A DNA stretch of 64,000 nt, from positions 2,170,001 to 2,234,000 of the forward strand of contig NC_089441.1 of the NCBI RefSeq assembly GCF_026210795.1. Direction: 5' to 3'. How positions within the stretch are numbered: the first letter of the stretch is position 1; the number at the start of each line of letters is the position of its first letter. Shown piece by piece: positions 35,005 through 45,037 of the stretch. Below the pieces are notes generated by a model, which ran no database searches, was not told where the DNA came from, and was given only the letters and a program-made list of their open reading frames with translations. Position numbers and translations under genes: made by a program. Origin of the DNA: Rhizophagus irregularis. Lineage: Eukaryota > Glomeromycota > Glomeromycetes > Glomerales > Glomeraceae.

Positions 35005-35014
35005 GTAACACAGT
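35005..35014 (+). promoter_or_regulatory. Shared upstream box of the F-box family (copy 1)
   Basis: GTAACACAGT, 84-93 bp before the ATG at 35098. It is followed by AACGGCGTAAACATAAAAAT, which may hold the TATA-like element. Confidence 0.5.
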
Positions 35015-35097
35015 ACTAGTAAACGGCGTAAACATAAAAATGCAGAATAAAAAAAATTTTAAACGCCCTATTTTTTTTCTTTTATAAAATATCAATA

Positions 35098-36519
35098 ATG
35101 CCTTGTCAACTTCCTGCTGATTGTCTTAACGAAATTTTTGAATACTTAGAGAAAGATAAGGTTACTTTACATTCATGCTTATTAGTTAATCGTCTTTGGT
35201 GTGAGGTTTCTGTTAGAATCTTATGGAGAAATATTTGGATTGTTAATCCTGTTGACTATGGACATCGATTAAAAGTTGGATTATCGATTCTCAGTACACT
35301 GATCGCTTGTCTTCCTAATAAATCAAAAATTCATTTATATGAAAAAGGAATTCTTAATTCAAATGATATCTCAAAAACAACTCCATTATTTGATTATGCA
35401 TCATTTTGTAAAGTTCTTTCAATTCATGGAATTGGTCGAATAATTGTCGATGTTTTTAAAAATCATAAATATTTAGCAAAAGAAATAATCAAAATGTTTA
35501 TGACAAAATTTTCTTTAAAAAAATTATCTTATTATACTAATTCAAATACTGTCAATTTATCATTTATACGTTATCCTGGGGCAAAAGATTGTTTAAGAAA
35601 TCTTTCAAAATTTAGTTGTAATTCTAATGTTAAACCCGCATTTTTTTATAAATTATCACAAATATGTCATAATATTCAATCATTAACTATAGAATTTAAA
35701 AGTGTGGTTTCAAATGGATTAAAGGATTTAATTTCTTCACAAAATAGTTTAAAATATTTATCATTATCACAAACGTATGGTGTTGCTGATTGGACGGATA
35801 TTATACCTTCATTATCAAAACATTCGAGTACTTTAATTAAATTAAAAATATATGGGAGTGAATATTATAGGAACAGACCATTATCATTTGTTACTAGATT
35901 TACAAATTTACAAGAACTTGTTTTATCATTTCGTTATAAATATTATTTTGATGAACTTAATAATAATTTACAATCTGTTACTTTTCCACATTTAAAGATC
36001 TTAAAATTTCCATATGCATATCCAGATGATGATATATTAATTAAATTTTTAGAAAATAATGGAAAAAATTTAATAGAAATTTATATTAATAGTAGTGATT
36101 CATTAAATTTATCTATAGCTAAATTTTGTCCAAATTTAAAATCATTATATACCTTATTTAAATTTGATAAAATAGAAACATTAAAAATAATTCTTAATGA
36201 TTGTCAACAATTAGAAAGTATTGAAACTCAATATATTTATGATTTTTTAAGTGAAAAAGAACTTTTGGAAACTTTGGCAAAATATTCACCAAAAAATTTT
36301 TATAGATTAAAATTAATTAATTATTCAGATTCAAAATTAGTTCCGAAAGATTTAGAAGAATTTTTTTCTAATTGGAAAAATCGTGTACCATTAAAATCAT
36401 TTTCTTTTATTATTAGAAGATGGAATAATAGTTTAGAAAGTAAAGAAGGAAATATGAAAGTGATTGAAAAATATAAAAAGCTCGGTATTATAAAAAAATT
36501 TGAAACTATTTTATATTAA
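35098..36519 (+). CDS. F-box/LRR protein, copy 1
   Basis: Intact single-exon gene, 473 residues, ATG at 35098. Residues 1-46 are an F-box (LPADCLNEIFEYLEKDKVTL, then LVNRLWCEVSVRILWRNIW), the part that in known F-box proteins docks to Skp1 in an SCF ubiquitin ligase. The rest is leucine-rich with irregular LRR-like repeats (SLKYLSLSQ, LIKLKIYG, NLQELVLSF, HLKILKFP, NLIEIYIN) that would select the target. No membrane segment. The central and C-terminal parts are almost the same as copy 6, while residues 47-75 (NPVDYGHRLKVGLSIL) are like copies 4 and 5. AT-rich codon use, as in the other copies. The target is unknown. Confidence 0.92.
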   Translation: MPCQLPADCLNEIFEYLEKDKVTLHSCLLVNRLWCEVSVRILWRNIWIVNPVDYGHRLKVGLSILSTLIACLPNKSKIHLYEKGILNSNDISKTTPLFDYASFCKVLSIHGIGRIIVDVFKNHKYLAKEIIKMFMTKFSLKKLSYYTNSNTVNLSFIRYPGAKDCLRNLSKFSCNSNVKPAFFYKLSQICHNIQSLTIEFKSVVSNGLKDLISSQNSLKYLSLSQTYGVADWTDIIPSLSKHSSTLIKLKIYGSEYYRNRPLSFVTRFTNLQELVLSFRYKYYFDELNNNLQSVTFPHLKILKFPYAYPDDDILIKFLENNGKNLIEIYINSSDSLNLSIAKFCPNLKSLYTLFKFDKIETLKIILNDCQQLESIETQYIYDFLSEKELLETLAKYSPKNFYRLKLINYSDSKLVPKDLEEFFSNWKNRVPLKSFSFIIRRWNNSLESKEGNMKVIEKYKKLGIIKKFETILY

Positions 36520-36940
36520 TACATTGTATTTAATTATTTATTATTATGAATAAAGTTGTATATTGCATAATTATTATTAGCGAGTTTTCGAACGCTAGGA
36601 AAATTACGAATCTTAGTTTCATTGTCTTCATAGCACATAAAGTCTTTATTAAAATAAAAAGTAATTCGTTCCTATTAAACGCTCATTTTTTTAAAAAAAA
36701 TTGCTGTCGTAATAATAATCGTTAATCTATTCGCGCAATATTGACTTATTTATTTATTTATTAATTCGAATGATAGAATTCTTATTGTAAGTACATCAGA
36801 GATATATCGTAATTATTGTGTGTAAAAATAAAAATAACATTTCTCAATATTACGCCTACACCTAATTCGCTATTAACATTTCGATTTACTATTTTTTATT
36901 TTTCAATGTCTGGATCCCAAACTGCACCCGATTAATTAGC
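36520..36940. other. Intergenic
   Basis: AT-rich spacer after F-box copy 1; AATAAA at 36549 could serve as its poly(A) signal. Confidence 0.4.
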
Positions 36941-37103
36941 ATGAGCAAGTTGTACATTAACAATCCCCAACTGGTTTCGACTAGCATCACGCTCTCCAGT
37001 TATATTATTGGTAAGTCTTCGTCGCCATTCATTTTATTCTTTTATTTGCTCGAATCAAAAAAAAATATCTTTAGCGAAGGAATTCGGGATCGATTATAAA
37101 TAA
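36941..37103 (+). CDS. Spliced micro-ORF, 32 aa
   Basis: ATG 36941 opens a 70-nt exon (NPQLVSTSITLSSYII) that ends at a perfect GTAAGT donor (37011). A 64-nt intron with a T-rich middle ends in ATCTTTAG, and exon 2 (37075-37103) continues in phase (KEFGIDYK) to TAA. The peptide has one short hydrophobic stretch. It has no recognised relative and could also be a fragment of a larger gene. It lies between two F-box genes on the same strand. Confidence 0.4.
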
Positions 37104-37618
37104 CATAAATAAATTATAAAATGACAACCAATCTATTAATCACCAGTTTAATTCTCATGGCAAATTTTTCGAAAAATGAAAAATATGCTTATTAACGTTA
37201 AATTCGATAATATAATATGACTAAACCTTATGAAATTGAATTCCATACCTTTTAACTAGCGTAAAATGTACAATATCTTTTCAATTTAGAATGATTGGGT
37301 GCCTTTTATAATACCTTTATTTTATTAATTTAGTCAAAAATATAGAATTATTTTAATGATAACTTGAAAATTAACCTTTAACCCTAATGTGGATGTGTAA
37401 AATTAAACATTTTTTACCAGAATTAATACTAATATAAACAATTTATCTTTACAAAATAATATGCAAAGAAAGTAATCACCAGTTTTTATCCCGACCTTAA
37501 TTCTCGCACATCGTAATAAATCAAGGTCCAATAATATGACAGATTCTGCTGCAACTTAATAATTAATATTTACACAATAAGAACTAATATGGCATTCAAG
37601 TTTTTTCACGTGTACAAA

Positions 37619-37640
37619 ATCAATAATATAGTAATGATCA
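37619..37640 (+). promoter_or_regulatory. Second conserved upstream block (copy 2)
   Basis: ATCAATAATATAGTAATGAT, then CA. Near-identical blocks occur upstream of F-box copy 3 (40435) and, on the minus strand, copy 4 (47437-47415), 120-190 bp before each ATG. Confidence 0.45.
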
Positions 37641-37722
37641 AATGAAATGTAACAATAGGGGTGCTCAATGTTTAAATGGTTAGACCTTAGCATGTGTAAC
37701 GTGGCTTTAATCGCCAAGCCCC

Positions 37723-37744
37723 GTAACACCGTGAAAATATAAAG
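37723..37744 (+). promoter_or_regulatory. Shared upstream box and TATA-like element (copy 2)
   Basis: GTAACACCGT at 37723-37732 followed by TATAAAG at 37738-37744 and then CGCCGAC; the ATG is at 37808. Confidence 0.55.
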
Positions 37745-37807
37745 CGCCGACTCCCGACTTGTACTTTTTTTTTCCTCCTTTTCTTTACCAATTACAAAAA
37801 TATTAAA

Positions 37808-39250
37808 ATGCCTTGTCAACTTCCTGCTGATTGCCTTAATGAAATTTTTGAGTATTTAGAGAAAGATAAAGTCTCTTTATATTCATGTTCATTAGTTAAT
37901 CGTCTTTGGTGTGAAATTTCTGTTAGAATTTTATGGAGGAATATTTGGATTACTAAATCCATTACTCATGGACGACGTCGATTGAAAGTAAACCCATCAA
38001 TTATTAATACATTGATTACTTGTCTTCCTAATGATTCAAAAATCCACTTGTTTGAGAAAAAAATTCTTAATTCAACTCAAATCTCAAAAACTCCATTATT
38101 TGATTATGCATCATTTTGTAAAGTTCTTTCGATTAATGATATTGGTCAAATGATAGTTGATGTTTTTAAAAATCATAAATATTTAGCAAAAGAAATAATG
38201 AAAATGTTTATGACAAAAACTTCTTTAAAGAAATTATCCTATTATACAGATCCAAACACTATAAATTTGTCATTTCTGCGTTATCCTGGAGCAAAAGATT
38301 ATTTATCAAATCTTTCAAAATTAAGTTGTAGTTCTGATATTAAAACCAAATTTTTTTATATGTTATCCCAAATGTGTTGTAATATTCAATCATTAACTAT
38401 AGAATTTAAAGATATAGTTTCAAATGATTTAAAAATTTTAATTTCTTCACAAAATAATTTAAAATATTTATCTTTATCACGAACAAGAACATATAATACA
38501 ATAAATTGGACAGATATTATACCTTCATTAGCAGAACATTCAAAAAGTTTAACTAGGTTAAAAGTTCATTGGAGAAAATATGATTATTGGAATAGAACAG
38601 AACAACTATCATTTATTACTACATTCACCAATTTACAAGAACTTGTCTTATCATTTCATCATAAAGATTGTTTTGTTGGATTTAATAAGTTACAATATAT
38701 TACTTTTTCACAATTACAAATTTTAAAGTTTCCATATGAATATCCAGAAGATGATGTGTTAATTAAGTTATTGGAAAATAGTGGAAAAAATTTAAAAGAA
38801 TTTTACATTAATAGTAGTAGTAATTTAATATTATTAACCGTAGCTGAATTTTGTCCAAATCTGAAATCATTATATGCCCTATTTAATTATGATAAAATAG
38901 AAACATTAAAAGCGATACTTAATAATTGTCAACAATTAGAAAGTATTGAAACTCGGTATTATTTCAGTTTGTTAAGTGAAAGAGAGCTTTTGGGGACTTT
39001 AGCAAAATATTCACCAAAGGATTTTTATAGATTAAAATTAACTAATTATTCAGATTCACATTTAGTCCCAGGAGATTTAGAAGAATTTTTTACTAATTGG
39101 AAAAATCGTGTTCCGCAAAGACCGTTTTCTTTTATTAATAAAGGATTGTTTGGTTTAGAGAATAGAGAAGGGAATATGAGAGTGATCGAAAAATATAAAA
39201 AACTTGGTATCATTAAGAAATTTGAAACTATTTTAATTACTTTGTATTAA
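37808..39250 (+). CDS. F-box/LRR protein, copy 2
   Basis: Intact, 480 residues, one exon. The F-box at residues 1-46 differs from copy 1 only at a few places (SLYSCSLVNRLWCEISVRIL). Residues 48-60 are the second type, KSITHGRRRLKVN, shared with copies 3 and 6. The centre carries the variant RTRTYNTINWTDIIP, RLKVHWRKYDYWN and LSFHHKDCFVG, shared with copy 4. LRR-like repeats fill the rest and the end reads YKKLGIIKKFETILITLY. It lies 1.3 kb after copy 1 in the same direction. An SCF adaptor role is inferred from the family. Confidence 0.92.
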   Translation: MPCQLPADCLNEIFEYLEKDKVSLYSCSLVNRLWCEISVRILWRNIWITKSITHGRRRLKVNPSIINTLITCLPNDSKIHLFEKKILNSTQISKTPLFDYASFCKVLSINDIGQMIVDVFKNHKYLAKEIMKMFMTKTSLKKLSYYTDPNTINLSFLRYPGAKDYLSNLSKLSCSSDIKTKFFYMLSQMCCNIQSLTIEFKDIVSNDLKILISSQNNLKYLSLSRTRTYNTINWTDIIPSLAEHSKSLTRLKVHWRKYDYWNRTEQLSFITTFTNLQELVLSFHHKDCFVGFNKLQYITFSQLQILKFPYEYPEDDVLIKLLENSGKNLKEFYINSSSNLILLTVAEFCPNLKSLYALFNYDKIETLKAILNNCQQLESIETRYYFSLLSERELLGTLAKYSPKDFYRLKLTNYSDSHLVPGDLEEFFTNWKNRVPQRPFSFINKGLFGLENREGNMRVIEKYKKLGIIKKFETILITLY

Positions 39251-39751
39251 ATGTATTGTATATAATTATTAAATTGTTATTTACTTAGAAAATAAAGTTA
39301 CATTTTATACAATTATTATTATCAAACTAACGCCACTACCAATTTACTTATTGATACTTATATGATCGCTAAGGTACTAGTTTCAAAGAAAGACAAATCT
39401 CAACAAATAAATCTTATTAAAAAATATAATTCGTCCGTCATTGTCCTTATAATTAATATTAAATTTGTTTCATTTTGTGAACACCTTCAGTTATTATTAC
39501 TAATCAATCGAGATATCACTCCTGTTATTGAAAGTTATTAAAATTGTTAATCTTTGGTGTGATAAAATTATGGTGAAAATTTCCATAAATATTCGTTAAG
39601 ATTCTCGGTTGTCAATAATTTCGAATAAGGCAATAATTCATTTTTGTCATATTATTTCTGTTTGTTAATCATGTGGGAACCATTCAAATCCCCACGATCA
39701 AAATCCTGAAAATTCAAATCCTGAAGCTTAATTATTTCTGTCACTCATTTC
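39251..39751. other. Intergenic with weak F-box relic
   Basis: AATAAAG just after copy 2 may be a poly(A) signal. Near 39555 the words GTTAATCTTTGGTGTGAT recall the F-box codons for VNRLWCE, suggesting a plus-strand relic too decayed to delimit. Confidence 0.3.
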
Positions 39752-39884
39752 CTAACTCCATAAAATTGGAATTATCGTCTCACACCAAAGTCTGTTAACC
39801 ATTAGACATGAAAAGAGAGATTTTGAATCGTCTTTGTAATTCTTTAAATAATAAGAACAGAACATATTTATTAAGTTTAGACAT
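39752..39884 (-). pseudogene. Relic F-box N-terminus of a different clade
   Basis: From ATG 39884 the minus strand reads MSKLNKYVLFLLFKELQ, then after a one-base shift DDSKSLFSCLMVNRLWCE, then TIIPILWS and a stop. This is the start of the other common Rhizophagus F-box type (MSKL... SCLLVNR.WCE..IPILW), not of the neighbouring MPCQLP type. No LRR part follows. It is antisense to the array. Confidence 0.6.
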
Positions 39885-40064
39885 TTTTTTTTTTTGCAAC
39901 ATTCAAACATTCATTATCCCAACACATTATCTTTTTTATTATAATTTCGCAAAAAAAATGTCTCGTTTTTATTACATAATTAATGATTTTCATTAATATA
40001 TAAATATTATTATTGATACGTATTTATTGAAACAATTATGATTATTATAATATTTTGCGATAAT

Positions 40065-40253
40065 ATGCCGGGATCTTCGGGATTTCGTAGTACAGAAGAG
40101 CATTTAGTTCTTTATTTTGAACGTTTAGATGATGGTTTTCCCTAACATACACAGATTAAGCCGGTTCGTCAAAATAAACCTGGTTATACTAATTTTCCAA
40201 TGGATCCGACGTGGATTCCATATAATGACGGTAAAAGACATGGGTCCGGATGA
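40065..40253 (+). pseudogene. Short broken ORF of unknown family
   Basis: ATG 40065 starts PGSSGFRSTEEHLVLYFERL and continues for 62 codons to TGA 40251, with one TAA (40143-40145). The second half reads PGYTNFPMDPTWIPYND. The segment CCCTAACATACACAG across the TAA looks like an intron end (branch site plus acceptor), but no donor lies at a workable distance. It is a remnant or an exon with an unseen partner. Confidence 0.35.
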
Positions 40254-40434
40254 TTACAAATGATTACAAATCAAAAATGTTGATCAACCGGATCCCGGTT
40301 CACCAGCTGAGGTAGGAGCGAAACTTAGTATAATAATAAGATTTGAATCAGTGCATATAAAGCTAACATAACGCAGTGTAACATAATTAATAATTACACG
40401 ACTAATTGAGTGTTCATTTTTTATGCCAAACAAT

Positions 40435-40457
40435 ATCAATAATATAGAAATGATCTG
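40435..40457 (+). promoter_or_regulatory. Second conserved upstream block (copy 3)
   Basis: ATCAATAATATAGAAATGAT, then CTG; see the matching block at 37619. Confidence 0.45.
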
Positions 40458-40499
40458 CGTTATATGAGAGTTTGTGTAATTTTCTCAATGAAAATGTTT

Positions 40500-40531
40500 G
40501 TAACACGGTTGCAGATGGCGCAAGTATAAAT
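40500..40531 (+). promoter_or_regulatory. Shared upstream box and TATA box (copy 3)
   Basis: GTAACACGGT (40500-40509) then GATGGCGCAAG and TATAAAT (40525-40531) followed by GCCGATT; the ATG is 46 bp further on. Best example of the shared promoter. Confidence 0.6.
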
Positions 40532-40576
40532 GCCGATTCAAATTTTTTTTTTTTTTTCAGTTAAAAAATCTCAATA

Positions 40577-42010
40577 ATGCCTTTTCAACTTCCTGCTGAT
40601 TGTCTTAATGAAATTTTCGAATATTTAGAGAAAGATAAAGCCTCTTTATATTCATGCTTATTAGTAAATCGTCTTTGGTGTGAAATTTCTGTTAGAATTT
40701 TGTGGAGAGATATTTGGACAACCAAACCCGTTACCCATGGACGACGTCGATTGAAAGTTAATCCAACAATTCTTAATACATTTATCACTTGTCTTCCTAA
40801 TAATTCAAAAACCCACTTGCTTAAGAAAGGAATTCTTAATTCGACACAAATATCAAAAACTCCATTATTTGATTATGCATCATTTTGCAAAGTTCTTTCA
40901 ATTAATGAGGTTGGTCAAACGATCATTGATATCTTTAAAAATCAAAAATATTTAGCAAAAGAAATAATGAAAATGTTTATGGCAAAAACTTCTTTAAAGA
41001 AATTATCCTATTACTCTGATCCAAACACTATAAATTTATCATTTCTGCGTTATCCTGGAGCAAAAGATTATTTAACAAAACTTTCAAAATTAAGCTGCAG
41101 TTCTAGTATTAAATCCAAATTTTTTTATAAATTATCTCAAATAAGTTGTAATATTCAATCATTATCTATAGAATTTAAAGATATAATTTCAGATGATTTA
41201 AAAATTTTAATTTCTTCACAAAATAATTTAAAATATTTATCGTTGATACAATATAATAATACTGATTGGAGAGATATTATACCTTCATTAGTAAAACATT
41301 CGAATACTTTAATTAAATTAAAATTATTTTTGAGGAAATTTTGTAGAATTGGACAATTATCATTTATTACTAAATTGACAAATTTACAAGAACTTGTTTT
41401 ATTATTTCGTTATAATTATCATTTTGATGAAATTAATAGTAAATTACAATATATCACTTTTCCACACTTACAAGTTTTAAAATTTCCATGCGCATATCCA
41501 GATCATGATATGTTAATTAAGTTCTTAGAAAACAATGGGAAAAATTTAAAAGAATTTTATATTTTTAGTAGTGATGATTCATTAAATTTAGCCATAGCCA
41601 AATTTTGTCCAAACCTTATATCATTATATACTTTATTTAGAAATGATAAAATAGAAACATTTAAAGTAATTCTTAATAGTTGTCAACAATTGGAATCCTT
41701 TGAAACTCATTGTAATTACGAATTATTAAGTGAAAAAGAACTTTTAGGAGCCCTGGCAAAATATTCACCAAAAAATTTTTATAGATTAAAGTTATCGTTA
41801 GCTAATTATCTATTAGATTCAAGATTAGTTTCAGAAGATTTAGAAGATTTTCCTACTAATTGGAAGAATCGGGTACCACAAAAATCGTTTTCGTTTATTA
41901 TTAGAGGATGTACACGCAGTTCAGAGACTAAAGAGAAATATATGTCAATGGTTGAAAAATATAAAAAGCTTGGTATCAATATTAGATTTGATTTTAGTTG
42001 TTATAACTAA
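40577..42010 (+). CDS. F-box/LRR protein, copy 3
   Basis: Intact, 477 residues, one exon, ATG 40577 after a T-run. The second residue pair is PF instead of PC (MPFQLPADCL). The F-box is otherwise conserved (ILWRDIW). The adjacent segment is the KPVTHGRRRLKVNP type. The centre is its own variant (LIQYNNTDWRDIIPSL, LKLFLRKFCRIGQL), so this copy is the most distinct in the middle of the array. The C-terminus differs from the others (NIRFDFSCYN). LRR-like repeats continue throughout. Same strand as copies 1 and 2. Confidence 0.92.
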   Translation: MPFQLPADCLNEIFEYLEKDKASLYSCLLVNRLWCEISVRILWRDIWTTKPVTHGRRRLKVNPTILNTFITCLPNNSKTHLLKKGILNSTQISKTPLFDYASFCKVLSINEVGQTIIDIFKNQKYLAKEIMKMFMAKTSLKKLSYYSDPNTINLSFLRYPGAKDYLTKLSKLSCSSSIKSKFFYKLSQISCNIQSLSIEFKDIISDDLKILISSQNNLKYLSLIQYNNTDWRDIIPSLVKHSNTLIKLKLFLRKFCRIGQLSFITKLTNLQELVLLFRYNYHFDEINSKLQYITFPHLQVLKFPCAYPDHDMLIKFLENNGKNLKEFYIFSSDDSLNLAIAKFCPNLISLYTLFRNDKIETFKVILNSCQQLESFETHCNYELLSEKELLGALAKYSPKNFYRLKLSLANYLLDSRLVSEDLEDFPTNWKNRVPQKSFSFIIRGCTRSSETKEKYMSMVEKYKKLGINIRFDFSCYN

Positions 42011-43079
42011 GTTACTTAGATGGGAGAAAAAATTTTATATTATTATTAACCAATAACATTATATACGGAAAATCGGATGTTTAAGGACTTTTAAATATAA
42101 TCAATTAATCGTAGAAATTTCATATTAAGTCATTAGTTTATGAGAATTTTGAGTAAATTTCGGGTTTTTATATACTTAGATTATTTTTTTTTGTTTGGTT
42201 CATATAACGTCAGTTATATAAAGTAAAAGTAATTCTTTTTGGGAGAATCGGCATTTTTTTTTCTTTCTAGAGGTTCTTTATTTTTTTTTAGTAGCTACTA
42301 TAGGAAATTTCCCCGATTTGTATATTTTTTTTTTATTTGGTTATTAAATTTATTAAATTTCAACTTTCTTTACTTTTTTTAAAATGATTTATAATGAGAT
42401 TCAGGATCCAAAATTTGTGCACGGACTTAAGCTTCTTGATGGTTGCCGCAATTTCAATTTTTTTTTTGTAGTATTAACCCTGTTGATTTTCTTTCTATTT
42501 TTTAATATTTAGATCCCTTAACTTCCATTTATCATTACTTCAATTTTAGATTATTTTAAAGATTTGATTTAATCAATTATAGGAATGTTCATAAAAGTTT
42601 TATTGAATGCTTTTAGGCCTTTAATATTATGCATTTATTAAAATAAAAAAAAAATTGAATATTTCAAAAAAAAAAATCGAATAATTTATACTCGAAAAAA
42701 AATTGAATATTTCAAAAAAAAGAAAAAAAAATTTGAATATTTCATATTCGAAAAAAAAATCAAATAAAAAAAAAATAGTATGTCTTGATCACTTGAAAAC
42801 GTTAACGTTGAAAAGACTGGCAAGGTGTAGTACTGACAAGATTATATTAAAGTTCATATTGAGCGTTAAAAATCATGGTGAAAGCCATTGATTGATCATC
42901 GCGGCCAGCCGTGATGATAATCAGAATATTACTAACTTACTGTATACAATTCTTAGAAGTAAACGTATCAATAATTAACTAAAAATTTCCGTATTTCAAT
43001 TAAGAAAAATCATAGACACCATAGACGACTGTTAGGAACTGTACTACGCGTCTACGCCAAAATAATTTGAATCTAAAAT
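42011..43079. other. Intergenic, poly-A/T rich
   Basis: A-run blocks at 42640-42775 containing repeated ATTGAATATTTC words. A 40-codon frame at 42770-42891 (LARCSTDKIILKFILSVKNH) is weak. An 11-bp hairpin with one mismatch (ATCATCGCGGC/GCCGTGATGAT) lies at 42896-42919. Confidence 0.35.
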
Positions 43080-44047
43080 TTAGATTTCACAAGTTGTACG
43101 GCAATGTTCTTCGTGTAATATACTCCACCATTCGATATTATTGGTAAGCAAGGCTAGAAAAAGCAAAAGAATTGCTACTATAAAACCCCAAATGCTAAAC
43201 CAGGCGTGAAGGAACTCATTACCTTCTACATCGTGTTCTTTTATTAGGTGGTTTATATATGCCAAAGCACTGTTGATTGACCATATAGAGCAGATTATTG
43301 TGAGATATTGGCTCCTACAATAATATCCAATTGGGGGTGTGTAGATCGCTAAAAATACTGTTAACCAGGGATATACTATGGATACAAAGGCAACTAGTGT
43401 AACACTAAAAAGTTTATGTTTTCTGTAGCTTTCACTTCCCGGTTTCATAATTATTTGTATATCTTGCAACTCAAATTCACAATTAGGGTCTTTAACTACT
43501 AGGGTCCCCGATATTACTCTCTTGAGGATTGCTGGAATTGTCCAGGATAATAATAATGGTATAAATGGCCAATCTTCACAATTATTTATTCCTGTCGTCC
43601 TGGATATTGCCGCGATTATACCGACTAATATGTAATATGTTGACACCAATGATGACATTCTGTCTAGCACAGATGCTCTTGCCGTACATCGGTTAATATA
43701 TTTCACTATATTGCTAAATTCATTCCGTTCTTTATCCACTGACATAGCGTAAACTCCGACAGGTCTGTGTTTAAGTTGTTGCAGCTGTTGATTTCGTTGT
43801 CCTGTGCTACTAAAATATTTTGACGAAAGCCAGTAAATACAGAGCTTTACTTCGTCTTTTCCTACGTTACAGGAATAAAGCAATCCCGTAAATGGACAGC
43901 CAAGGCATCGCAACACCCATGCCAACTTTTCCGCAAACTTCTCTTTTGGTGATGCTCCCATAATTGCAATAGCCGGTAAGCAACCCAACACATATTGGGT
44001 ATAGGATTTAAGAATTTACTTATGATATGTATAGCTTTTGATTCCAT
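43080..44047 (-). pseudogene. Five-helix membrane protein, copy 1 (one frameshift)
   Basis: Paralogue of the intact gene at 58955-59929. ATG 44047 starts ESKAIHIISKFLNPIP; one base is missing near 43997, after which the next frame carries LGCLPAIAIMGASPKEKFAE to the stop at 43080. Total length would match the 324 residues of the intact copy. Conserved motifs: KLAWVLRCLGCPFTG, YSCNVGKDE, RCTARASVLDRMSSLVS, WPFIPLLLSWTIPAI, then helices near the C-terminus and NNIEWWSILHEEHC. Apart from the shift there is no other break, so a sequencing error or a recent mutation are both possible. It lies 1.75 kb downstream of F-box copy 4 on the same strand. Function unknown. Confidence 0.7.
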
Positions 44048-44606
44048 GTATGCAAGAAGTTTTAATCAATCAAAGTAAAAGACCCTATGTATATGCACAT
44101 TAAAAATGACATATTTTGTAAATGCTTGTTCGTAAACTTTAAAAACATTTAAAAAAAAATTATACCTACAGTGTACTTAAAAAAATACGTTTAAAAATCA
44201 CTAAATACAAATTTTAGGCATTTTATATTGTTTTCGAAGACGAACAATATTAAAAATTTCATTGTTAAACTACAGAGATTATCCAAGATTATCCAGACCC
44301 TTGAAAGTAAAAATGACCACTTTGTTGTAAATCGGAATCTTCGCGCAATCGGGATTGTCAATTCATATTTAAAAAAAAACCAAAAATATCAAAGATCGGC
44401 ATTATGATTCGACATTTGAAATTCTTTTAAGCTTACACAAAATGGATTGTGCTATCATCTGATTTGCGTGCACTAAGTAGTTATAGTAAGATATGTAATT
44501 GTAATAAATTAATGTTTCATATTTATACTATTTTCGTAGAATTTCTAACGATTAATCCTCTTCTGGATTAGTTTTTTTGATGCGATTATTAGTTACTGGT
44601 TATTCA

Positions 44607-44696
44607 CAGTGATATGCATTGGAAGACCGATTCTTCCAATTCCAAGCTTTCCAATTCCAATAAAAGGTTATTGGAAGCTTCCAATGCACATCGCTG
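44607..44696. mobile_element. 90-bp hAT-like MITE
   Basis: Ends CAGTGATATGCATTGGAAG and, reversed, CAGCGATGTGCATTGGAAG are imperfect inverted repeats of the CAGNGNTG type. GGTTATT flanks both sides (44598-44604 and 44697-44703), close to the 8-bp duplication of hAT elements. The inside is a set of TTCCAAT/ATTGGAA words. Confidence 0.7.
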
Positions 44697-44719
44697 GGTT
44701 ATTGTATACTACTAGTATG

Positions 44720-44857
44720 CGGAATTGACTATTTTGGTTGACGATGCTTTAGCTGCTACAGCCGTTAGGCCGGCTAAATTCTATCCGGTATCCGGAATTG
44801 ACTATTTTGGTTGACGATGCTTTAGCTACTAGTCAGCCAGCTAAATTCTGTCCGGTA
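44720..44857. repeat. Two-copy 73-bp tandem repeat
   Basis: CGGAATTGACTATTTTGGTT starts at 44720 and again at 44793; both copies run through GACGATGCTTTAGCT and end TAAATTCT(A/G)TCCGGTA. The copies are about 90 percent alike by eye. Confidence 0.8.
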
Positions 44858-44976
44858 ACATAAAATTATCTAAATATTTCTCTTTTTACTTCAACAGGAA
44901 ATTTAGGTCAAATGCTATTCATGATATTTTATTTGTTCAACAAATTAAGAATAAAATTATATGTGACAGCTGACGT

Positions 44977-45037
44977 GCATCAGATGTACAGTAGATTGAT
45001 ACCTTGACACGCGTGACGCGTCACTGTCATCTGACGC
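44977..45037. repeat. Imperfect hairpin with CG-rich loop
   Basis: GCATCAGATGTACAGT (44977-44992) pairs with ACTGTCATCTGACGC (45023-45037); the loop contains the palindrome GTGACGCGTCAC. Confidence 0.5.
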
